Assembly: GCF_005221285.1 (NCBI RefSeq)
Contig: NZ_CP039886.1
Span: 930,001-994,000 of the forward strand
Reading direction: 5' to 3'
Origin: Neisseria flavescens
Lineage (GTDB): Bacteria; Pseudomonadota; Gammaproteobacteria; Burkholderiales; Neisseriaceae
DNA length: 64,000 nt
Part shown: positions 50,945 through 58,092 of the stretch, piece by piece
Numbering within the stretch: the stretch's first letter is position 1
Layout: every line of letters starts with the position of its first letter
The notes under the pieces: generated by a model
Databases searched by the model: none
What the model was told of the DNA's origin: nothing
Seen by the model: the letters and a program-made list of their open reading frames with translations, nothing else
Translations under genes and position numbers: made by a program

Positions 50945-50977
50945 GCGGGCTATGTGAAGGTTTTAGAGACCGCCCGC
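50945..50977 (-). terminator. Hairpin between the phage replication and structural modules
   Basis: GCGGGC (50945-50950) and GCCCGC (50972-50977) pair; on the minus strand a run of seven T follows after six bases. It probably reduces read-through into the coat gene. Confidence 0.55.
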
Positions 50978-50993
50978 CGAGAGCCTCTTAAAA

Positions 50994-51197
50994 TTAATCT
51001 TCTTTTGTATAAAAACTGAAAATTAAAAATTCTCCGCCGATTTCTTCAATCGCCGAACTGAAAGCATCTTCATAACTTTCATATTGGCCGGCAGATTTAA
51101 TGTTGGGCGTAAAGCCAATATCGCCGAATGGATCAGGATAGATGAATTCATGATTTTCGAGTTCTTGAACAATAAATTTTTGCTGATACTTACTCAT
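50994..51197 (-). CDS. Small phage protein, unknown
   Basis: A 67-residue acidic soluble protein (MSKYQQKFIVQELENHEFIY). No family recognised. It lies between the ssDNA-binding-like gene (13 bp gap) and the hairpin before the coat gene, and would be made with the replication module. Confidence 0.6.
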   Translation of the reverse strand: MSKYQQKFIVQELENHEFIYPDPFGDIGFTPNIKSAGQYESYEDAFSSAIEEIGGEFLIFSFYTKED

Positions 51198-51210
51198 GAT
51201 TCAGACTTTC

Positions 51211-51522
51211 TTAGGCTTTGGGCGTTGCGCCTTTAACTTTGAAATCAAGCAATCTTGGAATAAGACCTTTACCTGTTGATTCCATGGAGACGGTTACTTC
51301 AACCGCACAAGGGAATTTAAGATTTTTCAGCTTTTCAAAATTATGGCTATCGCCAAATTTCATGCTTGCAGCGGTAAAGCCCACGGCATTGCCGTTTGAA
51401 GGCATGGGGCTGGCTACTAAAACGGTGCATGAATCGATTTTGTTACCGTCGATTTCGCCTTTAAATTGTTTTGCGCCCAAAAAGGTTGCTGAATATGTGG
51501 TTACTTGGCTTTGCTCAAACAT
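51211..51522 (-). CDS. Putative phage single-stranded DNA-binding protein
   Basis: A 103-residue beta-rich basic protein. FLGAKQFKGEIDGNKIDSCTVLV and AVEVTVSMESTGKGLIPRLLDFKV look like an OB-fold. Its place directly after the replication initiator (8 bp overlap) is where inoviruses encode the gene V-type protein that coats the ssDNA. The function is inferred from order, size and fold pattern. Confidence 0.62.
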   Translation of the reverse strand: MFEQSQVTTYSATFLGAKQFKGEIDGNKIDSCTVLVASPMPSNGNAVGFTAASMKFGDSHNFEKLKNLKFPCAVEVTVSMESTGKGLIPRLLDFKVKGATPKA

Positions 51523-52876
51523 TTGAATTTCCTTTACTGTTTAAAAAATTTGAAATAATTTTTTCTTCGAGTTCGATGTCTTTAATGTGCTGTTTTTCCC
51601 TGTCTTGTGGGAATGCGGTTTCTTTCTCATCAAGCAAATCATCAAGTAATGTTTGCATGTTCAAATCATCAATTGCTTTTTGCTCTTCGTGTATATACTG
51701 GATCTTTTGTGTCTGATCTCTACAGTCGTATTGTTCAGGTTGTAAACCTTTGGGATAACCTTCAATGCCTTTTACAAGTTCATCGACAATTTTTGTATCA
51801 TCCCAACCTATATCACGAAGGAAATTAACCATCTTTCCAACCTGATTACGCGCATGGAACAGTTTGTGATCGAAAGATAGATTCACTGTTTCTGTCTTGG
51901 CATCCATCCGCTTGGCTTCTGTTTTGAATATCCCTGTACATATCGGATAAGCACCGCCAAGATACGAACCGGGATAAAGCAAAACATCTAAGGGGATTTC
52001 TATATCGCCTGCCCTAAATTCAGTTTCAAACCTGACCCAAGGACTATTGACATCGCCAAATTGTTTTCCTTTCTCATAAACGCGGGTAAATTTAGAATTT
52101 CCGCGTTTACCTACATAAAAGGTTTTGCCGCTACCATCATCATTGCGCCATGCAGTACCGCGACATTCGCTTTTTGGCCTCATATTGTGAACGTCAAAAT
52201 GACCGTTATCATGATCAAGTAATGCCTGATCGGGTGTGTATTCGCCTTTGAAAAAATCATGGGCGACATCAACACGGGTAATTTTTGGACGTATACACTT
52301 ACTTAAAAACTCATACAGTCTGTTTTCCCAACCGGGTATGGCAGCCTGACAACCTGTACCATTCAATTCAACCAGCATTGTTTCTCGCTGACCGCCATAA
52401 TGAACCTTTCCGTATTCGACGTTATCGGGTCCTAGTTGGTAACAGCTTTTGTAGAAAAACTTTCCTTTGAACGGTAGTTTTTGGGTAATGCCAAAACCTA
52501 AAATTTCTTCTAACAGCTCGCTATACTTCACAACAAATTCTGTATCTGATACCAATCCTTTACCTGTTACTTTCGGTAAACTGTCTTCGTGAATCGTGAA
52601 AGTGATTTGGTCAATAAATGCGCCGTCATCCCTTCCTCTTCTTAACGGTATTTCGATGAATTTGCCTTTTCCATCCGATACGAAATGGCTGAAATATTCG
52701 AATTCGAAGTCTTGGTTCTCCGATTTTTCAGCACCCTTCGGATTAGGGGTTTTATTTTGCTCCCCCCCTATTAGCCTAGGGGGGCAGCCTTCGGCGGTTG
52801 GCGCAGGATTGCCGTCCGCTAAAGCGGCCGCCATATCTGCGCCTACCGCCACGGCTTTATCTGCCAAGGCTTTCAT
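51515..52876 (-). CDS. Phage replication initiation protein (Rep_trans family)
   Basis: A 453-residue rolling-circle initiator of the RstA/Rep_trans type (PF02486). The core has CIRPKITRVDVAHDFF, KTFYVGKRGNSKFTRVYEKG and WVRFETEFRAGDIEIPLDVL, the usual nicking-domain blocks; the catalytic Tyr is probably in the YVGKRG or YEKG region. The first 55 residues are low complexity and Ala/Pro-rich and encode a G-run hairpin (52762-52784). It would nick the phage origin to start ssDNA synthesis. It overlaps both neighbours. Confidence 0.87.
   Translation of the reverse strand: MKALADKAVAVGADMAAALADGNPAPTAEGCPPRLIGGEQNKTPNPKGAEKSENQDFEFEYFSHFVSDGKGKFIEIPLRRGRDDGAFIDQITFTIHEDSLPKVTGKGLVSDTEFVVKYSELLEEILGFGITQKLPFKGKFFYKSCYQLGPDNVEYGKVHYGGQRETMLVELNGTGCQAAIPGWENRLYEFLSKCIRPKITRVDVAHDFFKGEYTPDQALLDHDNGHFDVHNMRPKSECRGTAWRNDDGSGKTFYVGKRGNSKFTRVYEKGKQFGDVNSPWVRFETEFRAGDIEIPLDVLLYPGSYLGGAYPICTGIFKTEAKRMDAKTETVNLSFDHKLFHARNQVGKMVNFLRDIGWDDTKIVDELVKGIEGYPKGLQPEQYDCRDQTQKIQYIHEEQKAIDDLNMQTLLDDLLDEKETAFPQDREKQHIKDIELEEKIISNFLNSKGNSNV
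52762..52784. repeat. C7/G6 hairpin in the 5' part of the initiator gene
   Basis: CCCCCCCTA and TAGGGGGG pair around six bases. It is coding on the minus strand (RLIGGEQ). A homopolymer stem inside a rep gene could be an origin element or a slippage site. Confidence 0.7.
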
Positions 52877-53087
52877 GGTTGCATTCCTTATCCATCAGTT
52901 CTTTTACAAACAATCTGCCGCATTCATACGCTTCGTTTTCGGTTTTTTGTTTCAAAGTCGGATTGCGGATAGGAAAACAAACTGTTTTGATGCATTGGGA
53001 TTCATCATTTATATCCTTGAAAACTTTGAGGATATATGCCTTTGGAAAAGATACTGGTTCGGGATTTACGGTATAGAAAATAAGCAT
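52857..53087 (-). CDS. First gene of the phage operon, unknown
   Basis: A 76-residue soluble protein (MLIFYTVNPEPVSFPKAYIL) rich in Lys, Glu and Cys (QCIKTVC, YECGRLF, KECNHES). No family recognised. It overlaps the initiator gene by 20 bp. Its ATG is 8 bases after AGGGG, and that site lies in the stem of a perfect 10-bp hairpin, which suggests translational control. Confidence 0.65.
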   Translation of the reverse strand: MLIFYTVNPEPVSFPKAYILKVFKDINDESQCIKTVCFPIRNPTLKQKTENEAYECGRLFVKELMDKECNHESLGR

Positions 53088-53091
53088 GATT

Positions 53092-53124
53092 AAAGCCCCT
53101 TCACTGGCTTAGTTAAGGGGCTTT
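53092..53124. promoter_or_regulatory. Hairpin covering the ribosome site of the first phage gene
   Basis: AAAGCCCCTT (53092-53101) and AAGGGGCTTT (53115-53124) form a perfect 10-bp stem with a 13-base loop. On the minus strand GAAGGGG, the likely Shine-Dalgarno, is in the 3' arm and the ATG follows 8 bases later. Confidence 0.7.
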
Positions 53125-53165
53125 ACAAGAATTAAGAATATGCGCCCCTGATGGAACGCAATATA

Positions 53166-53200
53166 TAAGGCCGTCTGAAATTTAATTTCAGACGGCCTTT
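53166..53200. terminator. DUS-pair terminator of dcuB
   Basis: AAGGCCGTCTGAAATTTAATTTCAGACGGCCTT, just past the dcuB stop. It marks return to DUS-bearing chromosome and the outer limit of the prophage. Confidence 0.92.
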
Positions 53201-53213
53201 ATTTTTCAGTCCA

Positions 53214-54551
53214 TCAATAATACAGTTGAACCAACAACAAACCGAAAGCCAAACTAAATGCCATACTTAACAAGCCCGGAATCATGAAGCTGTGGTTGAA
53301 GATAAATTTGCCGATTTTGGTTGAGCCGGTTGTATCGAAGTCGATAGCGGCAATAATCGGACCGTAGTTTGGTATAAAGAAATAGCCGTTTACCGCAACG
53401 AATGTGCCGATAATGATGGGCGCAGGAATCCCCAGTTTAATGGCGATCGGGAAAAGCGTTGCTACTGTTGCGCCTTGGCTGTTGACCAATACTGACAAGA
53501 CAAACAAGGCAAAGGCAAAGGTCCATGGCACAGATTCAACCAAATGGCTGACGGTCGATTCCACTTCTGTTAAGTGGCCGTTCATCAAAGTATCTCCCAA
53601 CCAAGCCACGCCAAATACCGCAATTACGGCACGCATACCGGCATGGAATACCGAACCTCGGGTAATCGCATCGCCATTGGGCTTACACGCCAAAATAATC
53701 AGCGCAGAAGCAGACAACATCACGATTTCAATCGTATGCGCCATGCCCATAGGCTTGATCGCGCCATCGTGTTCAAAAGCCGGACGCAACTCAGGCAGCG
53801 CACCCATTACCACCACCAGCAATGCCGCAGTCAAGAAAATACCGACCGACAATTTGGCTTTCGGCGAAATGGTAACATCGGTTTTTTGTTCCTCTACATC
53901 AATGTATTCTTTCACATAGTTCGGGTCTTTCAGCAAAGCCTGATAATGCGGATCGTCTTTCAATTCTTTGCCCAGTTTATTTACGAACACGCAAGCCAAA
54001 CCGATACCCAAAATCGTGGACGGAACGGTAACTTTCAACACGTCCGCCATTGTAATGTGTTGCGGCTCAAGCATGGTAACGCAGGCAACAACCGCGGCGG
54101 CAATCGGGCTGGCGACAATCGCAAATTGGGAAGCGATAACCGCCATCGTCAGCGGACGGGAAGGACGGATGCCATTGCGACGGCTGACTTCGGCAATCAC
54201 GGGCAAGACCGAGTAAGCCACATGGCCCGTACCTGCCAACACAGTAAAGGTATAAGTTACCGCCGGCGCGATAAAGGTAATGTATTTCGGATTGCGGTGC
54301 AACACGCGCGTGGCAATCTTAATCATATAGTCCAAACCGCCGCTGGCCTGCATGGCCGCTGCGGCAGACACTACCGCCATAATCATCAGCATCACATCAA
54401 TCGGCGGGCTGGTTGGTTGAAGATGGAAACCAAAAGACAATACGGCCAAGCCGATACCGCCGAGTACGCCCAAACCAATACCGCCAACCTGCGCACCAAT
54501 CAGAATACACAGCAGCACAACGGCAAACTGGATAAAAAACATAGTTGACAT
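53214..54551 (-). CDS. dcuB: Anaerobic C4-dicarboxylate transporter DcuB-like
   Basis: A 445-residue membrane protein of the Dcu family exchanging fumarate/malate and succinate. The N-terminus FFIQFAVVLLCILIGAQVGGIGLGVLGG and the stretches PPIDVMLMIMAVVSAAAAMQASGGLDYM, LAGTGHVAYSVLPVIAEV and PNYGPIIAAIDFDTTGSTKIGKFIFNHSF are Dcu signatures; 10-12 helices are expected. I chose ATG 54551 with GGAG upstream; the frame extends 4 codons further. An FNR-like box upstream (54652-54665) fits oxygen-limited expression. Confidence 0.92.
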   Translation of the reverse strand: MSTMFFIQFAVVLLCILIGAQVGGIGLGVLGGIGLAVLSFGFHLQPTSPPIDVMLMIMAVVSAAAAMQASGGLDYMIKIATRVLHRNPKYITFIAPAVTYTFTVLAGTGHVAYSVLPVIAEVSRRNGIRPSRPLTMAVIASQFAIVASPIAAAVVACVTMLEPQHITMADVLKVTVPSTILGIGLACVFVNKLGKELKDDPHYQALLKDPNYVKEYIDVEEQKTDVTISPKAKLSVGIFLTAALLVVVMGALPELRPAFEHDGAIKPMGMAHTIEIVMLSASALIILACKPNGDAITRGSVFHAGMRAVIAVFGVAWLGDTLMNGHLTEVESTVSHLVESVPWTFAFALFVLSVLVNSQGATVATLFPIAIKLGIPAPIIIGTFVAVNGYFFIPNYGPIIAAIDFDTTGSTKIGKFIFNHSFMIPGLLSMAFSLAFGLLLVQLYY

Positions 54552-54651
54552 TACAACTCCCAAAATCCGGCCTTGGCCGAAATAAAATTACAAACGCTCG
54601 AATTATAGAGAAAACCCTCTTTCCTAACCATACTTTACTGAACTATACATA

Positions 54652-54665
54652 CTGATTTACATCAA
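54652..54665 (-). promoter_or_regulatory. FNR-like box upstream of dcuB
   Basis: On the minus strand TTGAT-GTAA-ATCAG, one base off the FNR consensus TTGAT-N4-ATCAA. A possible -10 (TATGGT, 54628-54633) puts the box near -40, the activator position. Confidence 0.6.
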
Positions 54666-54708
54666 ATAAATAATATTCTCATTTAATCGCTAAGTTTTTA
54701 AAAATACA

Positions 54709-54741
54709 AAAAAGGCCGTCTGAAGATTTTCAGACGGCCTC
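54709..54741. terminator. DUS-pair terminator after the glycosyltransferase gene
   Basis: AAAAAAGGCCGTCTGAA / TTCAGACGGCCT with a 4-base loop, 24 bp past the stop on the minus strand. Confidence 0.88.
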
Positions 54742-54764
54742 TATGGTTCAAAAAGATGATAAAG

Positions 54765-56339
54765 CTATTTCCCCGCTACTTCTTCATCTTTTATAAAATC
54801 CGATACGCCATGGACACAGCGGATTTTGCGTTCCGACAACGTTGCCTCCAACAAAGCATCGTTTTGCGGCAAGGAATCGCGTTCCGCCTCATTGTGCCAG
54901 AGGTGGTACGCAATGCCGGCAAATTTCAAATTATGGCGTTTCATCCCGTTATGATAGCAACGGGCGACAAATTCGCTGTCTTCCCTGCCCCAACCGACAA
55001 AGCTATTGTCAAACCCGTTGACGGCAAGCGCATCGCTACGGAAAAAGCCCATATTGCAGGTTTTGATGCCTTTGTGTTTGCGGTTGCCTTTTCGGCCTGC
55101 CAATTTGGCCAAACAACGGCAGCGCAGGGCGGAAAGCCGTTTTTCTATTCCCGAGCTGAACATGGACAAAGCAGGCAAATCGCCTTCGTCCAAAATATCC
55201 TGCGTTTTATCCTCAGTCAAAATCACGCGGGAGCCCTGTATCAGACGGCCTTTGCGGGCAATCTTCAAATGATCGGCGATAAAAGACGAATCCAAGACCA
55301 TATCGCCGTCAATCAACACAATATAATCGCTTTTCGCCTGCGCCAGTGCACGGTTACGCGATTCAGCGGCACGAAAACCTCTATCCGGCTGCCATGAATG
55401 CTTAACAGGAATGCTTGTCCTACGGCGGATAAAATCAACCACTTCGGCGGTTTCCTGCCTTGAGCCGTCATCCGCAACAATAATCTCATCCGGCAGACGG
55501 GTTTGCGATAAAGCCGATTTCAACACCAGCTCCAAAGCATCGGGGCGATTGTAGGTGGTGATGATGAGGGAGACGGTTATCGTACGGTTGCGCTCATAGA
55601 GTTTGACATATTTGTAATACGAACCTTGCGCGTTGGACACCGAAATCGTCAGACCGTCCGCACCATAAGCAAAACCGCGCTTGAGCAGGTAATTTTTCAC
55701 AAACGATACGCCGCCATGCAGCAAAGCCTTAAACGGCGAACTGTCTTTCTTGAAGCGGTTTTCTTCCGCATACAGCGAACTGTACTGCTGCATTTTCTGA
55801 ATCAGCCCTTCGGCGTTTTCAAAAGAATAATGTTTCAGACGGCCATCGAGTTGTTTAACCTTGGCTTCCTGCGGCAACACCAAAGACTCATGCACCTGAC
55901 GGTCGGAAAAACGAGTAAATCTGCGATGATAAAGGCGAGGAATAATATCCGGATACCAGCCGCAGCCTTTAATCAGTCTGCCGTGGTAATGGTTCAGACG
56001 GGAAAGCGAAAAGATATGCTCCTTCTCATTTTCTAAAACCGCCGCACGAATGGATTCGATTAAAGCCTCATCCGCCACTTCATCGCTGTCTATGCTGAAA
56101 ATCCAATCGTTTTGCGCCAGTCTGGCCGCCAGATTTTTCATCGGGCCAAATCCGATAAAGTCATGCTTGTAATAGCTGACATTGGAAAAGCCCTTGGCAA
56201 TTTCAAAAGTACGGTCGGTCGAGCCGTTGTCCAACAACAGAACCTCGTCAAAGTCTTTCAGCGCATTTAAAACTTCTGAAAGATAACGTTCTGAATTTTT
56301 TACCAACATGGCGGCGGTTGCCGGAATTGTGTGCATCAT
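54765..56339 (-). CDS. Two-domain family 2 glycosyltransferase
   Basis: A 524-residue protein with two GT-A domains. Domain 1 (about 1-250) is WaaE/KdtX/LgtF-like: VLLLDNGSTDRTFEIA, WIFSIDSDEVADE, GCGWYPDIIPRLYHR. Domain 2 (about 258-510) is a second GT2 domain, SLIITTYNRPDALELVLKS, IIVADDGSRQET, RNRALAQAKSDYIVLIDGDM, with a galactosyltransferase-type end (NMGFFRSDALAVNGFD, GWGREDSEF). It probably adds two sugars to lipooligosaccharide or another glycan, but the acceptor is unknown. Two adjacent ATGs can start it (56339 or 56336). Read leftward, alone. Confidence 0.82.
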   Translation of the reverse strand: MMHTIPATAAMLVKNSERYLSEVLNALKDFDEVLLLDNGSTDRTFEIAKGFSNVSYYKHDFIGFGPMKNLAARLAQNDWIFSIDSDEVADEALIESIRAAVLENEKEHIFSLSRLNHYHGRLIKGCGWYPDIIPRLYHRRFTRFSDRQVHESLVLPQEAKVKQLDGRLKHYSFENAEGLIQKMQQYSSLYAEENRFKKDSSPFKALLHGGVSFVKNYLLKRGFAYGADGLTISVSNAQGSYYKYVKLYERNRTITVSLIITTYNRPDALELVLKSALSQTRLPDEIIVADDGSRQETAEVVDFIRRRTSIPVKHSWQPDRGFRAAESRNRALAQAKSDYIVLIDGDMVLDSSFIADHLKIARKGRLIQGSRVILTEDKTQDILDEGDLPALSMFSSGIEKRLSALRCRCLAKLAGRKGNRKHKGIKTCNMGFFRSDALAVNGFDNSFVGWGREDSEFVARCYHNGMKRHNLKFAGIAYHLWHNEAERDSLPQNDALLEATLSERKIRCVHGVSDFIKDEEVAGK

Positions 56340-56343
56340 AAAA

Positions 56344-56418
56344 AGGCCGTCTGAAAAAGGAAGCTGTATTTTAACCGATATACCGCTACAATATCTCCTC
56401 CTTTTTTCAGACGGCCTG
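56344..56418. repeat. Widely spaced DUS pair between divergent genes
   Basis: AGGCCGTCTGAA (56344-56355) and TTCAGACGGCCT (56407-56418) with about 50 bp between. It lies in the shared promoter region of two divergent genes and ends four bases before the dusC start, so it is not a terminator. Confidence 0.8.
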
Positions 56419-56422
56419 ACTC

Positions 56423-57388
56423 ATGCAGCTTATTCTCGCCCCCATGCAGGGGCTGGTGGACGATGTGATGCGCGACCTGTTGACGCGTATTGGCGGATTT
56501 GACGAATGCGTCAGCGAATTTGTCCGCATTGCGCACACGGTCCACTCACGCGCCACTTGGCTTAAATATGTTCCCGAAATCGCCCATGCCAACCGCACGC
56601 CGGCCGGCACGCCCTGTACTGTCCAGCTTTTGGGCAGCGATGCGGAAAACATGGCCGTCAATGCTTTGGAAGCCGTGCGTTTCGGTGCAGACAAAATCGA
56701 CCTCAACTTCGGCTGTCCCGCGCCGACGGTCAACAAACACAAAGGCGGTGCGGTCTTGCTCAAAGAGCCGGACTTGATTTACCACATCGTCCACACCCTG
56801 CGCCAACGCCTGCCGCAACACATTCCGCTGACTGCCAAGATGCGGCTCGGTTATGAAGACAAAAGTCTGGCATTGGAATGCGCTTCCGCGATTGAAAACG
56901 GCGGCGCATGCGCGTTAACCGTCCATGCGCGCACCAAAGTCGAAGGCTACGAACCGCCGGCACATTGGGAATGGGTGCGCAAAATCCGCGATGCAGTCAG
57001 TATTCCCGTTACCGCCAACGGCGATGTGTTCAGCCTTCAAGACTATCTCGACATCAAAACCGTCAGCGGCTGCGACAGCGTGATGCTCGGCCGCGGCGCA
57101 GTTATCCGTCCCGACTTGGCACGACAAATCAAACAATATGAAAACGGCGAAACAGTGAAAGACACCGACTTTGCCGAAGTCTCCTCATGGATAGTCCAAT
57201 TTTTCGACTTGTGCCTTGCCAAAGAAGCCAACAACAAATATCCGGTTGCCCGTTTGAAACAATGGCTGGGCATGATGAAAAAAGAGTTTGAACAGGCGCA
57301 GGTATTATTTGACCGCATCCGCGCTGTCAAAGAAGCGGATGAAGTGAAACAGATTCTGCTGTCGTTTGAACAAGAGATGCATTCATGA
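56423..57388 (+). CDS. dusC: tRNA-dihydrouridine(16) synthase DusC
   Basis: A 321-residue FMN enzyme reducing uridine 16 of tRNA. LILAPMQGLVDDVMRDLL (FMN site), FGADKIDLNFGCPAPTVNKHKGGAVLL with the catalytic Cys in GCPAP, VHARTKVEGYEPPAHWEW and TANGDVFSLQD are family motifs; the ending VDDVMRD rather than DRPFR points to DusC. ATG 56423 follows a DUS with little ribosome site visible. Alone, with a DUS terminator. Confidence 0.93.
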   Translation: MQLILAPMQGLVDDVMRDLLTRIGGFDECVSEFVRIAHTVHSRATWLKYVPEIAHANRTPAGTPCTVQLLGSDAENMAVNALEAVRFGADKIDLNFGCPAPTVNKHKGGAVLLKEPDLIYHIVHTLRQRLPQHIPLTAKMRLGYEDKSLALECASAIENGGACALTVHARTKVEGYEPPAHWEWVRKIRDAVSIPVTANGDVFSLQDYLDIKTVSGCDSVMLGRGAVIRPDLARQIKQYENGETVKDTDFAEVSSWIVQFFDLCLAKEANNKYPVARLKQWLGMMKKEFEQAQVLFDRIRAVKEADEVKQILLSFEQEMHS

Positions 57389-57390
57389 TT

Positions 57391-57424
57391 CAAAAAGGCC
57401 GTCTGAACATTCAGACGGCCTTGA
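57391..57424. terminator. DUS-pair terminator between dusC and dnrN
   Basis: AAAAAGGCCGTCTGAA-C-ATTCAGACGGCCTT, almost no loop, between convergent genes. Confidence 0.92.
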
Positions 57425-57437
57425 TTAACCTCAAATT

Positions 57438-57911
57438 TTAAGAAGCCAAAACGCGGGGGAAGAAAATCTCATTTTCCAAGTGGATATGGTCTTTCAAATC
57501 GTCCACCATCTCTTTGGCCAAAGTATACAAACGGGTCCAGCTGCCGCAAGCGCCTTCGGGCAGCTCAAAATTATTGGTCAATTCTTCCAGACGCGCGATG
57601 GCTTGGTCGTGTTCTTCATGCTCGTGCATCATCACACTAATAGGCATTGCCGCACCACGACCCACGCCCTGATTAATCATTGGGAACAACATGCGCTCCT
57701 CTTTCATCATGTGCATCAACAGCTCGTTTTGCATATAGGCCAACAAATCGGCCACTTCAGCAGGGAAAGTGTCGGCATGAACCTGCGCCACTTTTTGCGC
57801 CAGCGGTACCAACTCTTCAAACTGGGCGCGGTGAACGTTGTGATAACGTTGCAGGATATGGTCAATCGTAGAATTGAAAGGCGCGGTTTCCCAAAGGGTA
57901 AAGTCGGTCAT
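57438..57911 (-). CDS. dnrN: Hemerythrin-like di-iron protein DnrN (repair of iron centers)
   Basis: A 157-residue HHE-domain protein. Di-iron ligands are in IDHILQRYHNVHRAQFEEL, MHMMKEERMLFPMI, MMHEHEEHD and DDLKDHIHLENEIFFPRVL. This matches DnrN of Neisseria, which repairs iron-sulfur clusters after nitrosative stress and is usually NsrR-controlled. Unlike YtfE/ScdA it lacks the N-terminal ScdA_N domain. I did not find a convincing NsrR site in the AT-rich upstream stretch. Confidence 0.85.
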   Translation of the reverse strand: MTDFTLWETAPFNSTIDHILQRYHNVHRAQFEELVPLAQKVAQVHADTFPAEVADLLAYMQNELLMHMMKEERMLFPMINQGVGRGAAMPISVMMHEHEEHDQAIARLEELTNNFELPEGACGSWTRLYTLAKEMVDDLKDHIHLENEIFFPRVLAS

Positions 57912-58043
57912 GGCTGTGGTCCTTTAAAGATTTATATTGAATGAATGTTAGGCGTAAGGATACACGCAGCAATCCGCTTTGTATAGTTTTTAATTGTTTA
58001 ATTAATTGATAATAAAAGTTATTTTCAAATTTAAAATAACAAA

Positions 58044-58084
58044 CAGGCCGTCTGAAACATACTGCCAACATTTCAGACGGCCTG
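58044..58084. terminator. DUS-pair hairpin after the AEC permease gene
   Basis: CAGGCCGTCTGAAA and TTTCAGACGGCCTG with a 12-base loop, just past the stop on the minus strand. Confidence 0.8.
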
Positions 58085-58092
58085 CCCTTTTC

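Larger units (their letters stand above)
45600..53150 (-). mobile_element. Filamentous (inovirus) prophage of Nf/MDA type with terminal IS110-family transposase
   Basis: About 7.5 kb, all genes leftward, in inovirus order: small gene, replication initiator, ssDNA-binding-like, small gene, major coat, minor protein, TspB adsorption protein, DUF2523, Zot-type ATPase, small membrane protein, DEDD transposase. Gene ends overlap or nearly touch. No DUS is seen from 46640 to 53160, against roughly one or more per kb elsewhere. It lies between the DUF4124 gene stop (45519) and the DUS terminator of dcuB (53166). Ends are estimated: I found no convincing flanking direct repeat. In meningococci such phages are thought to insert through their own Piv-like transposase. 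Confidence 0.88.

Noticed and set aside
45540..53165. Flanking direct repeats as attachment sites of the prophage
   Set aside because: By eye I found only trivial matches such as TTAGTTA. No dRS3-like or dif-like core could be recognised, so no att site is called.
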